The position numbers and the translations under genes are program-made. A stretch of 64,000 nucleotides of DNA from Roseivirga seohaensis (GTDB taxonomy: Bacteria; Bacteroidota; Bacteroidia; Cytophagales; Cyclobacteriaceae). The notes beneath the pieces were generated by a model. The model did no database searches and was not told the origin of the DNA. It was given only the letters and a program-made list of their open reading frames with translations. Positions 24,598-33,079 of this stretch are shown here, one piece after another (the stretch's first letter is position 1; each line of letters starts with the position of its first letter). The stretch is taken from NCBI RefSeq assembly GCF_001592945.1, contig NZ_LRPB01000005.1:124001-188000 (forward strand). The letters are read 5' to 3'.

Positions 24598-25242
24598 TTA
24601 GTCCTTACTTCCCAACCAAGCATGTCCTACTTTGAAAGAGTAATACTTTGTTACTTCATCGTCCTCTGATTTACTAACTGTTTTTCGATGTGGCTTTTTT
24701 AATTGTTTTTCAAAGGCCTTTTTCTCTGTTAGGAAATCTACTTCATCGTAATAGTCTTCAGGCTCGCCCAGATCATTACTGCTTAGATGCATTTCGTCTA
24801 GGCGGCATTCCCAATTGAAGCCATTAGGAAGGTTTTTGATTTGATGATCAGCCCGTGCTGTGTATTCTTGATCGGGATTAAAGAATGTGCTGTCATAGAA
24901 ATGGAGAAAATCACCAATCGCACAGACCACCTGAGAGTTGGCAAAGTACGGGTCGATAAGCCATATTTTGAGGTAATAAGGTTCTCCCAATGCATCCAAC
25001 TGCTTTTTCCATTCGGTATAGATATCGATCAAACCAGCAAGTATTTTTTGGCGGGTTTTACCTTTGGGTTGAGGGTATTCGCTGTTCAATAAAGTATAGT
25101 CGCAATAAGGACTCACCCAAATTTTTGTATGATCGCGCTGACTGCTTTTTAAGGACTCCATATTGAGTTTAAGATTTTCGTTCTTCCAAGTCTCAATGTC
25201 CTTCCATATACGATGGTGCCCTCTAAGTTTCTTAATTCTCAT
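24598..25242 (-). CDS. conserved hypothetical protein
   Basis: I do not recognise a named domain. The protein is soluble, about 214 aa from the internal ATG at 25242 (MRIKKLRGHHRIWKDIE). The frame extends to 25308, but that part is Arg-rich and looks like untranslated leader. It has a central segment PYYLKIWLIDPYFANSQVVC followed by an acidic tail with several Asp/Glu clusters. It converges on the solute-binding-fold gene with a 4-bp gap. No functional link is supported. Confidence 0.7.
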   Translation of the reverse strand: MRIKKLRGHHRIWKDIETWKNENLKLNMESLKSSQRDHTKIWVSPYCDYTLLNSEYPQPKGKTRQKILAGLIDIYTEWKKQLDALGEPYYLKIWLIDPYFANSQVVCAIGDFLHFYDSTFFNPDQEYTARADHQIKNLPNGFNWECRLDEMHLSSNDLGEPEDYYDEVDFLTEKKAFEKQLKKPHRKTVSKSEDDEVTKYYSFKVGHAWLGSKD

Positions 25243-25380
25243 GCTCGGTCTATTGCGGAATGCTCTCTGATAAAATTGAGTGGGTAAGATAGTTAGACTT
25301 TTTCGCAAGGATGCAAGTAAGTCAAACTATCTACTCAGGTGATAAAATCATCTCTCTTTACAATATTGAGAGATTAAATT

Positions 25381-25584
25381 CTAAAACTTCTCAAACATGA
25401 TCATGCATGATGACTTGCTTCCGTGAGATAAACGTCCCTTACATTTTGAGTATTCAAATTCTTTAAAAGTGACATATTGAAGTTTCCCGCATAAAGGACA
25501 GTTTACTTCAAAGGAAACACCATCAACTTCTTTGGCATAAATTTCCTTGAAATATTTGCCATGTTTTGTGGTTTTTAAAATCAT
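25381..25584 (-). CDS. small putative zinc-binding protein
   Basis: This 67-aa protein has CPLCGKLQYV near residue 29, then CKG and a final SSCM. Four cysteines in this spacing suggest a zinc ribbon. Function is unknown. Base composition and codon use look like those of neighbouring genes, so I consider it probably real. The following 25585-25733 interval holds nothing I can identify. Confidence 0.5.
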   Translation of the reverse strand: MILKTTKHGKYFKEIYAKEVDGVSFEVNCPLCGKLQYVTFKEFEYSKCKGRLSHGSKSSCMIMFEKF

Positions 25585-25733
25585 ATGGCAATCTGAAAAT
25601 CTGAAATGACTTTTGTTAGGACAGTAATTTAGATTTGCTTTTGTAAGTGAGATTTTGAAGGTTAGCGATTTTCGATGGCCTTACTTAAGGGGAGTTAGAA
25701 TACGAGCAAAAGATATAAATGCTTGTTCAGAAT

Positions 25734-25784
25734 GTCGGGGTAGCGGCTCCGAAACTTCAAAGTGAACCCACTTTTCTTAATCAA
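25734..25784 (-). repeat. tRNA-Pro 3'-end fragment 1 with altered T loop
   Basis: GTCGGGGTAGCGG matches the 3' acceptor and T stem of tRNA-Pro at 25837-25849, and GAACCCA matches the T-stem side. The T loop between them is replaced by CTCCGAAACTTCAAAG, a decayed form of the CCGAA..TTCGG palindrome. The unit is followed directly by a second one, with a 51-bp step. Confidence 0.7.
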
Positions 25785-25836
25785 GTCGGGGTAGCGGCTC
25801 CGAGATTTCGGACTGAACCTACTTTCCTCTAATTGA
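25785..25836 (-). repeat. tRNA-Pro 3'-end fragment 2 with palindromic T loop
   Basis: This is a second tandem copy of the tRNA-Pro 3' end (GTCGGGGTAGCGG ... GAACCTA). The T loop is replaced by TCCGA-GATT-TCGGA-type palindromic sequence (25799-25812). It abuts the intact tRNA-Pro with a 52-bp step. Confidence 0.7.
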
Positions 25837-25837
25837 G

Positions 25838-25911
25838 TCGGGGTAGCGGGATTTGAACCCACGACCTCTCGCCCCCCAGACGAGCACGCTACCGGACTGC
25901 GCCATACCCCG
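25838..25911 (-). tRNA. tRNA-Pro (anticodon GGG)
   Basis: The minus strand folds as a full 74-nt tRNA: acceptor CGGGGTA/TACCCCG with discriminator A, D arm GGCGC..GCGT, anticodon stem CTCGT/GCGAG around CTGGGGG (anticodon GGG), and T arm GTGGG-TTCAAAT-CCCGC. CCA is not encoded. Its 3' side carries two tandem damaged copies of its own 3' end. Confidence 0.95.
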
Positions 25912-25967
25912 ATTAAGCTGCAATTATAATAATTTATACGATTATGAAATGTAATAAAATGGGAATT

Positions 25968-26171
25968 TTAGCGGGTGTACTTTCTAACCAAATATATAAG
26001 GCCGAGTGCTAAATAAAATCCACCAAACCAAAGAAAAGTACTGTCGGTTTCGCAACAGCTAAAGTAGAAATATGCTAGGGGTGTAAAGTAGCACAGGGCA
26101 GTAAGTAAAAATAATGGTACGGCTATTTTATGTGCCGGTTGTGCCGTCAGTTCAAATGTTTTTTCTTCCAA
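25968..26171 (-). CDS. small membrane protein
   Basis: This 67-aa protein has two hydrophobic segments, about residues 16-36 (AVPLFLLTALCYFTPLAYFYF) and 45-62 (FLWFGGFYLALGLIYLV), ending in RKYTR. It should be a two-helix inner-membrane protein. Function is unknown. It is the likely gene in a stretch between tRNA-Pro and a terminator. Small size limits confidence. Confidence 0.5.
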   Translation of the reverse strand: MEEKTFELTAQPAHKIAVPLFLLTALCYFTPLAYFYFSCCETDSTFLWFGGFYLALGLIYLVRKYTR

Positions 26172-26292
26172 AACGCTAATAAAAAAGTAACCGCTTTCCT
26201 AAACTCAAGTGTTTGGCAAAAGGTTAGTTCCTTTTTACGAAAGGGAAATCTGCTTGTTTTTTGGTAGAAATCCTTTTTTAGCTTTAAAAAGC

Positions 26293-26321
26293 AAACCCCG
26301 AAGCTAGAGGCCTCGGGGTTT
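26293..26321 (-). terminator. terminator of the M1 peptidase gene
   Basis: AAACCCCGA (26293-26301) pairs with TCGGGGTTT (26313-26321). On the minus strand it follows the M1 peptidase stop by about 26 bp and runs into TTTGCTTTTT. Confidence 0.85.
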
Positions 26322-26346
26322 AGTTTAGCTGTTCTGAGCAGGAAAA

Positions 26347-28563
26347 CTAGTTTCCTCCTTTTTCTTTGGCTTTATCAAAAGCACTTTGGGTGTTCTTTCT
26401 TGGAAAGGAATTATTTTCCGTGTTTACATCGGCTAACTCCTTGTTCGGATCAAACATCATACTGGCCACTTCTTTGTCTTTAGCAAAAATATGAGACACT
26501 TGGCTTTCGCTAAGTCTCCAGATTTCTGCAGGAATTTTCTCGATTTCTTTAGTGCCGTCTTTGTATGTCCACTCAATTACCAATGGAGTAATTAACCCTC
26601 CTGTGTTTTTAAAAGTTACTTGGTATAAATTTTTTCCTGCTAATCGTTTTCTGATGGCATCGTTCGGAATCTCGCTTCGGTATTCGCCTCTCACGCGGCT
26701 GTCCGTTAGTTCAATTTCTTGAGGCTTAGTATAGAATGGATTATCGGCATTTTGCTCGTTGCCCAGCGTTCCCGCTTGCGCATTCACTGTTTTTTCAACC
26801 TGTTGGTTTTCACCTTTGATTTTGAACCATTTTACATCGCTTACATCTACTTCTACATTGTCTGTAGTGTAGAACCAGCCTTTCCAGAACCAGTCCAAAT
26901 CTACGCCAGAGGCATCTTCCATAGTACGGAAAAAGTCAGCTGGTTTTGGATGCTTAAACGCCCATCGTTCTGAATATTCTTTAAAAGCGGCATCGAATAA
27001 TTCTGGTCCCATTACAGTTTCTCTTAACACTACCAAGGCAGCAGAAGGCTTTGAATATGCCTCTGGCCCCAATTGAAGCGACTGCTCAGGATTGGTCATA
27101 ATTGGACGCATAAAATCTTTGCTACCTTTCATGTATGGCACTATGGCAGCCGGAGAGTTAGATGTGTATGGCAAGTAATCATAGTACTCGTGCATGGTTC
27201 TATATTCCAAGAAAGAGTTTAATCCTTCATCCATCCAAGCCCATTGTCTTTCGTCTGAATTTACAATCATAGGGAAGAAATTGTGGCCTACTTCGTGAAC
27301 AATTACAGAAACCATATTTGTTGTGATGAAGTCATCATAGGTTCCATCAGGTCGTGGGCGACCAAAGTTGAAGCAGATCATAGGATACTCCATACCAATG
27401 CTAGCTGCATGTACCGAAATGGCTTTTGGGTAGGGGTATTCAATGGACATGTTGGAATATGAAATCAAGGTATTTACAACCGCTTTAGTCGATTCTTTTT
27501 CCCAAAGCGGATTGCCTTCTTTAGGGTAGTAAGACATCGCCAAAGGCGTATTGTTTTTCAGTTTAACAGCTTGGGCATCCCAGATGAATTTTCTAGAGCT
27601 GGCAAAAGCAAAATCTCTTACATTTTCTGCTTTGAAGGTCCAAGTAGATTGGGTAGAAGCTCTTTTCTTTTCCTTGGCTTCCGCTTCTTTTTGCGTGGTA
27701 ATGATTACAGGTTTGTCAAAACTCTTTTTGGCTTGTTCAAAACGCTGTAATTCTGTTTTTGTCAATACATCAGAGGGGTTTTGTAAAGTACCCGTAGCTG
27801 CTACAATGTGGTCGGAAGGAACTGTGATAGATACCTCGAAATCGCCAAAAGTAAGCGCAAATTCTCCTGAACCTAAAAATTGCTTGTGTTGCCATCCATT
27901 AACATCGTCATACACTGCCATTCTTGGGTAGAACTGAGCAATGGTGTATAAATAGTTGTCGTCTTCCACAAAATGTTCGTAGCCAGACCGGCCACCAAGC
28001 TGAGCCCTATCGTTTATGTTATACCACCAAGCAGTCTTAAAACTAAATGATTCGCCAGTTTTTAATGGCGTAGGTAAGGTGATTTTCATCATGGTGTCAT
28101 TGATTAAATAAGTCAATGGCTTACCATTGGTATCGGTTACTTTTTCTAGTTTGAAACCGCCATCAAAACCCGCGTCAATCATAGAGGCAGCTCTACTAGT
28201 GCCCAAGCTAGACGTATTGTCTCTTAGCTGCCCAAAGCCGTTGGTGAGCGCTCCGGTATTGTCAGCTTTTCTCACATTTTGGTCTAGCTGAACCCAAATG
28301 TATTTTAAAGTCGAAGGTGAATTGTTCGTGTAGGTTACCGTTTCAGAACCAGAAATTTTCTGGTTTTTGTCGTCTAATGTTACTGCGATTTTATAATCGG
28401 CTTTTTGCTGCCAATAGGCTGGCCCAGGTTCTCCCGACCCAGTGCGGTATTCGTTAGGTGTAGGGAGGGTTGTGCCTAGCTGTTCGAATTTTGCTCCCCA
28501 ATTTTGTTGGGCAAAGCTCATGAGCGGGAAGAGGCACATCAATAATAAGATTTTCTTTCTCAT
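26347..28563 (-). CDS. M1 family metallopeptidase
   Basis: This 738-aa exported aminopeptidase-type enzyme starts with a signal peptide (MRKKILLLMCLFPLMSFAQ). The M1 zinc site is intact: HEVGH near residue 425 with the third ligand Glu in MDEGLNSFLEY 18 residues later. The substrate-binding GxMEN motif reads GMEYP, as in the Bacteroidota subfamily. The N-terminal beta domain has the expected GSETVTYTNNSP block. It should act in the periplasm on peptides. It is divergently transcribed from the PhoD-like gene. Confidence 0.93.
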   Translation of the reverse strand: MRKKILLLMCLFPLMSFAQQNWGAKFEQLGTTLPTPNEYRTGSGEPGPAYWQQKADYKIAVTLDDKNQKISGSETVTYTNNSPSTLKYIWVQLDQNVRKADNTGALTNGFGQLRDNTSSLGTSRAASMIDAGFDGGFKLEKVTDTNGKPLTYLINDTMMKITLPTPLKTGESFSFKTAWWYNINDRAQLGGRSGYEHFVEDDNYLYTIAQFYPRMAVYDDVNGWQHKQFLGSGEFALTFGDFEVSITVPSDHIVAATGTLQNPSDVLTKTELQRFEQAKKSFDKPVIITTQKEAEAKEKKRASTQSTWTFKAENVRDFAFASSRKFIWDAQAVKLKNNTPLAMSYYPKEGNPLWEKESTKAVVNTLISYSNMSIEYPYPKAISVHAASIGMEYPMICFNFGRPRPDGTYDDFITTNMVSVIVHEVGHNFFPMIVNSDERQWAWMDEGLNSFLEYRTMHEYYDYLPYTSNSPAAIVPYMKGSKDFMRPIMTNPEQSLQLGPEAYSKPSAALVVLRETVMGPELFDAAFKEYSERWAFKHPKPADFFRTMEDASGVDLDWFWKGWFYTTDNVEVDVSDVKWFKIKGENQQVEKTVNAQAGTLGNEQNADNPFYTKPQEIELTDSRVRGEYRSEIPNDAIRKRLAGKNLYQVTFKNTGGLITPLVIEWTYKDGTKEIEKIPAEIWRLSESQVSHIFAKDKEVASMMFDPNKELADVNTENNSFPRKNTQSAFDKAKEKGGN

Positions 28564-28655
28564 GGGTTAAAGGTTTTATGCATCGAAAATTAACGATTTG
28601 TGATTCAATTGTAACAATTTATTAATAATGATTTTCAATTTCTGCTAAGTAAAAA

Positions 28656-29693
28656 ATGAAGTTTTACAGCATGAAAACTAAACTAACAAGCTTAAAATTA
28701 ACTGCAATTGCTTTGTTCCTGACCATCAATGGTTTTGCCCAAGATGCCAGCCGAACTAAAGTATTAACCACTATTGCTATCGGTTCGTGCAGTCGCCAAG
28801 AGGCGCCACAGTATTTATGGCCCGAAGTACTAAAAAATAACCCCGACCTATGGATTTGGTTAGGCGATAATATCTATGGTGATACCCAAGATATGGCACT
28901 CTTGAAAGAAAAGTATGAAGTACAAAAATCAAATGCTGACTATCAGAAGATGCTAAAGCAGATGGATATTATTGGCATTTGGGACGACCATGATTATGGG
29001 GTGAACGATGGCGGTAAAGAGTTTGTGAAACGGAAAGAAAGCCGCGACCTAATGTTTGAATTTTTAGATGTAGAGCGTAATAACCCAGCTTGGAAAAGGG
29101 AAGGTGGCTACCAATCGTACGAATATGGAGTAGAGGGTAATAAAGTAAAAATTATGCTTTTAGATGCGCGTTATTTCAGAGATGAATTGAACCGTGTTGA
29201 CAGAAAGTATGTACCAAACTTAGAAGGAGATATTTTGGGTGAAGACCAATGGAAATGGCTTGAAAATGAACTGACCAATAGCGATGCCGATATTCATATT
29301 TTGGCAGGAGGAATACAATTATTACCAGAGGAGCACCCTTACGAAAAGTGGAATAATTTCCCGAAGGCAAAGCAAAGGCTATTGAAGCTTATCGGTACTG
29401 TTCAGCCAAAAAATACTTTCTATCTAAGCGGAGATCGCCATATTTCGGAAATTTCAAAAACAGTGATTCCTGGCTATGGTGCATTTTATGATTTCACCTC
29501 AAGTGGTTTAACCCATAGTTCGGAAGGAAATACAACTGAACCCAACGGATTTAGAGTGAGTAAACTGGTAGATAAAAAGAGCTTTGGGCTCATTAAAATC
29601 GACTGGTCTCAGGCTAAACCTCAAGTAACTTTTGAAATGCGAGGCTTAGAAAATGTTTTAATCGATACTCATAAAGTAGATTGGGAGAAATAA
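28656..29693 (+). CDS. PhoD-like alkaline phosphatase/phosphodiesterase
   Basis: This 345-aa exported metallophosphatase carries IAIGSCSRQEAPQYLW near 40, LGDNIYGDT near 68, IWDDHDYGVNDGG near 107 and SGDRHISEIS near 262. These are the metal-binding Asp, Asn and His motifs of the PhoD family, which uses Fe/Ca to release phosphate from esters. A signal peptide (ending INGFAQ) is present. A second ATG at 28671 would also leave the signal peptide intact. It may work with the GDPD lipoprotein that follows to scavenge phosphate. Confidence 0.9.
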   Translation: MKFYSMKTKLTSLKLTAIALFLTINGFAQDASRTKVLTTIAIGSCSRQEAPQYLWPEVLKNNPDLWIWLGDNIYGDTQDMALLKEKYEVQKSNADYQKMLKQMDIIGIWDDHDYGVNDGGKEFVKRKESRDLMFEFLDVERNNPAWKREGGYQSYEYGVEGNKVKIMLLDARYFRDELNRVDRKYVPNLEGDILGEDQWKWLENELTNSDADIHILAGGIQLLPEEHPYEKWNNFPKAKQRLLKLIGTVQPKNTFYLSGDRHISEISKTVIPGYGAFYDFTSSGLTHSSEGNTTEPNGFRVSKLVDKKSFGLIKIDWSQAKPQVTFEMRGLENVLIDTHKVDWEK

Positions 29694-29700
29694 AGTTGAG

Positions 29701-29731
29701 ACGCCCTGTTTTTTTATTATAAGCAGGGCGT
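29701..29731. terminator. inverted repeat after the phosphatase gene
   Basis: ACGCCCTG (29701-29708) pairs with CAGGGCGT (29724-29731). The T run lies in the loop rather than after the stem, so it is an imperfect terminator. The position, 7 bp after the phosphatase stop, supports a transcription-ending or mRNA-stabilising role. Confidence 0.55.
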
Positions 29732-29800
29732 ATTACTACCTTGTCCGTTTCAGAATCTCATTTTTAATTTCCTTTGCGTAATTTGATTCAAATTCTATTT

Positions 29801-30688
29801 ATGAAAACTTCTGTATTACTTCTTTTTTGTGTTGTCTTAGGTTGTGCCAAAGTTCAAGAACCTCTCGATATTCAAGGGCACAGAGGCGCTAGAGGCTTAA
29901 TGCCTGAAAATTCTATTCCAGCATTTATGAGGGCTTTAGAGGAAGGGGTAACTACTTTAGAACTGGATGTGGTGATTACCAAAGACAAACAAGTAGTGGT
30001 TTCGCACGACCCATATATGCTTTCTTCAATTTGCGATAAACCCAATGGAGAACCCATTACTAAGGAAGAAGAACCAAAGCTGAATATTTATGAGATGGAT
30101 TACGCAGAAGTGGTGGGCTATGATTGCGGATCGAGAGGAAATGCTCGTTTTCCAGAACAAGTGAAAACTGAAACCGCAAAACCTTTATTGGCCGATGTAA
30201 TTTCAATGGTAGAAGATCACTTAAGGGAAAATAATCTTCCAAGGGTGGGTTATAATATTGAAATCAAGAGCCTAGAAAGTGAATATAATGTCAGTCAACC
30301 AGAAGTAGATGAGTTTTCTGAGTTAGTTTTAAGTGTAATTAGAGAAAGGCTTACCAACGAACACTTTACCATTCAATCATTCGATTTTAATGTGCTCAAG
30401 CATTTACATAAGTCGAACCCAGAGGTTCGTTTGGTGGCTTTGGTAGAAAACGCAAAAGGAGTGGAGGCCAATCTGGAAGCACTAGGGTTTACTCCAGAAG
30501 TTTACAGCCCATATTACATTCTCCTGAAGAAAGAAGACATTGATTTGATTCATGAAAAAGGAATGAAAGTAATTCCTTGGACCGTGAATGACCGGAAAGA
30601 TATGGAGCAATTGGTGGCAGATGGCGTAGACGGAATTATTACCGATTACCCTGATAGAGCGAAAGGGCTGGGGAATAAAGGAACCTGA
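29801..30688 (+). CDS. glycerophosphodiester phosphodiesterase (lipoprotein)
   Basis: GDPD enzymes split glycerophosphodiesters into glycerol-3-phosphate and an alcohol. The ATG at 29801 gives MKTSVLLLFCVVLGCAK, a lipoprotein signal with Cys at about 16. A TTG further upstream is less likely. Catalytic motifs are HRGARGLMPENS near 28, ELDVVITKD near 57 and HDPYM near 71, and the C-terminal PWTVND and DGIITDYPD blocks complete the TIM barrel. Envelope anchoring and the neighbouring PhoD-like gene suggest phosphate or glycerol scavenging. Confidence 0.93.
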   Translation: MKTSVLLLFCVVLGCAKVQEPLDIQGHRGARGLMPENSIPAFMRALEEGVTTLELDVVITKDKQVVVSHDPYMLSSICDKPNGEPITKEEEPKLNIYEMDYAEVVGYDCGSRGNARFPEQVKTETAKPLLADVISMVEDHLRENNLPRVGYNIEIKSLESEYNVSQPEVDEFSELVLSVIRERLTNEHFTIQSFDFNVLKHLHKSNPEVRLVALVENAKGVEANLEALGFTPEVYSPYYILLKKEDIDLIHEKGMKVIPWTVNDRKDMEQLVADGVDGIITDYPDRAKGLGNKGT

Positions 30689-30794
30689 TTTTTAACACAG
30701 AGATTTGCCTTCGATCACATTCTTATCAAAAGCCTGCGCATAACATTTTGATGTTGGGTATATCTAATTATTTTTGGGCTGCCCAATTTCGTAC

Positions 30795-31964
30795 ATGCAA
30801 CTATTTGAAGTTACCGACAGCCATTCCGAAAAAGAATTCATTCAATTGCCTGTAAGGCTTTATAGAAATGAAAAAAACTGGATTAGACCTCTTGATAAGG
30901 ACATCAAGGCTGTTTTCGACCCCAGTAAAAATAAAAATTATAGAAATGGTGAAGCCATTCGCTGGATTTTAAAGAATGATAAAGGAGAAGTCATTGGCAG
31001 GCTGGCAGCGTTCATTATTAAAAAGGTAGCCGAAGCACAAGAGCAGCCTACAGGTGGAGTTGGCTTTTTTGAGTGTATTGATGATCAAGCTGCGGCATTT
31101 ATGCTTTTTGATGCTGGTAAAAAATGGCTTGAAGAACGCGGAATGGAAGCCATGGATGGGCCAATCAATTTTGGCGACCGTAACAATTGGTGGGGGCTTT
31201 TAGTCGATGGATTTTCAGAGCCTAACTATCAAATGCCGTATAATTTCCTCTACTACAAAGATCTTTTCGAGGCTTACGGTTTTAAAGAATACTTCAAACA
31301 GTTTACCTACAAACGACCGGTGGGCAGCCAAGTAGAACTTGACGATCGTTTTTACGCAAAGGCTCAAAGTAGCCTAGATAACCCCGACTACGAATTCAGG
31401 CATATTAGAAAGGATGAATTCAAAATTGCTCACAAGTACTTCTTAAAAGTTTATAATGAAGCTTGGACAGGTCACAATGGAGTAAAACCCATGACAGAAG
31501 CGCAAGCACACAATATCTTTAAGCAGCTAAAACCAATTACTGATGTTAAAATCGTTTGGTTTGCTTTTTATAAAGGAGAACCTGTCGCTTTTTTCATTTC
31601 CATTCCAGAATTGAACCAACTTTATAAACACCTAAATGGCCAATGGAATTTATGGTCGAAAATTAAGTTCATGTATATGCTCAAAACAGGTGTATGCAAA
31701 AAGGCTTTAGGGATTGTATTTGGAGTAGTACCAACCCATCAGCGGAAAGGCGTTGAAGGAGGTTTGGTGGTTTCATTTGTAAAAACCTTAGCTTGGAAAA
31801 AAGGGTTTCAGTACGAAAATATAGAAATGAACTGGATTGGTGATTTCAATCCAAAAATGATGCGCGTGGCAGAACAAATCGGTGCCGAAATTGCAAAAAC
31901 GCACATTACCTACCGAAAATTATTTGACGAAACGAAGGAGTTTAAAAGAGCTTCCTTTATATAA
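30795..31964 (+). CDS. GNAT-fold-like conserved protein
   Basis: This is a 389-aa cytoplasmic protein from the ATG at 30795; a TTG 21 bp earlier is an alternative. The N-terminal part (VRLYRNEKNWIRPLDKDIKA and EVIGRLAAFI) and the C-terminal GVVPTHQRKGVEGGLV look like acetyl-CoA binding GNAT folds, possibly two in tandem. Family members of this size in Bacteroidota have no known substrate. It is followed 9 bp later by a PfkB kinase gene, so the two are probably co-transcribed. Confidence 0.72.
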   Translation: MQLFEVTDSHSEKEFIQLPVRLYRNEKNWIRPLDKDIKAVFDPSKNKNYRNGEAIRWILKNDKGEVIGRLAAFIIKKVAEAQEQPTGGVGFFECIDDQAAAFMLFDAGKKWLEERGMEAMDGPINFGDRNNWWGLLVDGFSEPNYQMPYNFLYYKDLFEAYGFKEYFKQFTYKRPVGSQVELDDRFYAKAQSSLDNPDYEFRHIRKDEFKIAHKYFLKVYNEAWTGHNGVKPMTEAQAHNIFKQLKPITDVKIVWFAFYKGEPVAFFISIPELNQLYKHLNGQWNLWSKIKFMYMLKTGVCKKALGIVFGVVPTHQRKGVEGGLVVSFVKTLAWKKGFQYENIEMNWIGDFNPKMMRVAEQIGAEIAKTHITYRKLFDETKEFKRASFI

Positions 31965-31973
31965 TAATAGTAT

Positions 31974-32969
31974 ATGAAAAAGAAGTACGATGTATATGGC
32001 ATTGGAAATGCCTTGGTTGACCTTGAGTTCAAGATTGATGAACAATTCTTAACCGAACATAAGGTTGAAAAAGGCTTAATGACCTTAGTAGACGAAGAAA
32101 CTCAGTTCAGATTGATTAACTCAATGATGCAAACCGATACAGTACGTAAATCGGGAGGGTCTGCGGCTAATTCTATGATTGCCATCAGTCAGTTTGGAGG
32201 AAAATCGTTCTATTCATGCAAAGTGGCCAACGATGAATTTGGTGATTTCTACATGAAAGATATGCGTGAGGCAGGCGTAGATACCAACCTCGACAAGCAA
32301 GAAAGAGAAGATGGAGTTACAGGAAAATGTTTGGTAATGATTACGCCAGATGCCGACAGAACCATGAATACTTTCTTGGGGGCTACATCGAATTTTTCGG
32401 TAAAAGAACTGGACGAAAATGCCATTAAAGATTCACAATATATTTACCTAGAAGGTTATCTGACCACTTCTCCAAATGGAGTAGAGGCCATGATGAAGGC
32501 CAAGAAAATAGCCGAAGATTACCGTGTAAAAACCTCGATTACACTTTCAGACCCTTCTATCGCCAAATTTTTCAAAGCCCAGTTTACTGAAGTAATTGGT
32601 GCTTCGGTAGATTTGATTTTCTGCAACGAAGAAGAAGCCAAAACTTACACTGGCAAAGACAACCTAGAAGAAGCCCGTCAGGCCATGAAGAAAGACGCCA
32701 GAAGGTTTGTGATTACTCAAGGGAAAAACGGAGCCATGATTTTCGATGGCGATACTTTTATCGATATAGAAGCATATGATGTAAAAGCCATCGATACCAA
32801 TGGAGCAGGAGATATGTACGCTGGGGCTTTTCTGTACGGTATTACCAACGGAATGTCGTATGCTGAAGCCGGAAAATTAGCCAGTTTGGCCAGTTCAAGA
32901 ATAGTGAGCCAATATGGCCCAAGATTAAAAACTCCAGAGGTACATGAAGTTTTAAGGCGCTTAAAATAA
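31974..32969 (+). CDS. PfkB family carbohydrate/adenosine kinase
   Basis: This 331-aa ribokinase-fold kinase phosphorylates a sugar or nucleoside. The N-terminal signature GGSAANSMIAISQFGG is near residue 62 and the C-terminal signature DTNGAGDMYAGAF near 273 carries the catalytic Asp and the anion hole. Sequence flavour is closest to adenosine kinases of bacteria. It lies 9 bp after the GNAT-like gene. Substrate identity is not provable from this sequence. Confidence 0.92.
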   Translation: MKKKYDVYGIGNALVDLEFKIDEQFLTEHKVEKGLMTLVDEETQFRLINSMMQTDTVRKSGGSAANSMIAISQFGGKSFYSCKVANDEFGDFYMKDMREAGVDTNLDKQEREDGVTGKCLVMITPDADRTMNTFLGATSNFSVKELDENAIKDSQYIYLEGYLTTSPNGVEAMMKAKKIAEDYRVKTSITLSDPSIAKFFKAQFTEVIGASVDLIFCNEEEAKTYTGKDNLEEARQAMKKDARRFVITQGKNGAMIFDGDTFIDIEAYDVKAIDTNGAGDMYAGAFLYGITNGMSYAEAGKLASLASSRIVSQYGPRLKTPEVHEVLRRLK

Positions 32970-32988
32970 CCCACCCTTTTTACTCCCC

Positions 32989-33014
32989 ATCCAGCGGAAT
33001 ATCTTTCCGCTGGC
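32989..33014 (+). terminator. hairpin after the PfkB kinase
   Basis: CCAGCGGAA pairs with TTCCGCTGG around TATCT-type loop sequence at about 32991-33013, 20 bp after the kinase stop. No T run follows, so termination strength is uncertain. Confidence 0.5.
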
Positions 33015-33079
33015 CATTCGCATTAGAAGAACAGAAATATTTTGGCTTAATTTGAAGTCAAAACAAACCCTATATACTT

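Noticed and set aside
25734..25850. Regular 51-52 bp repeats resembling a CRISPR array
   Set aside because: The repeated part is the 3' end of the adjacent tRNA-Pro, there are only three units, the intervening parts are similar rather than unique, and no cas gene is near.
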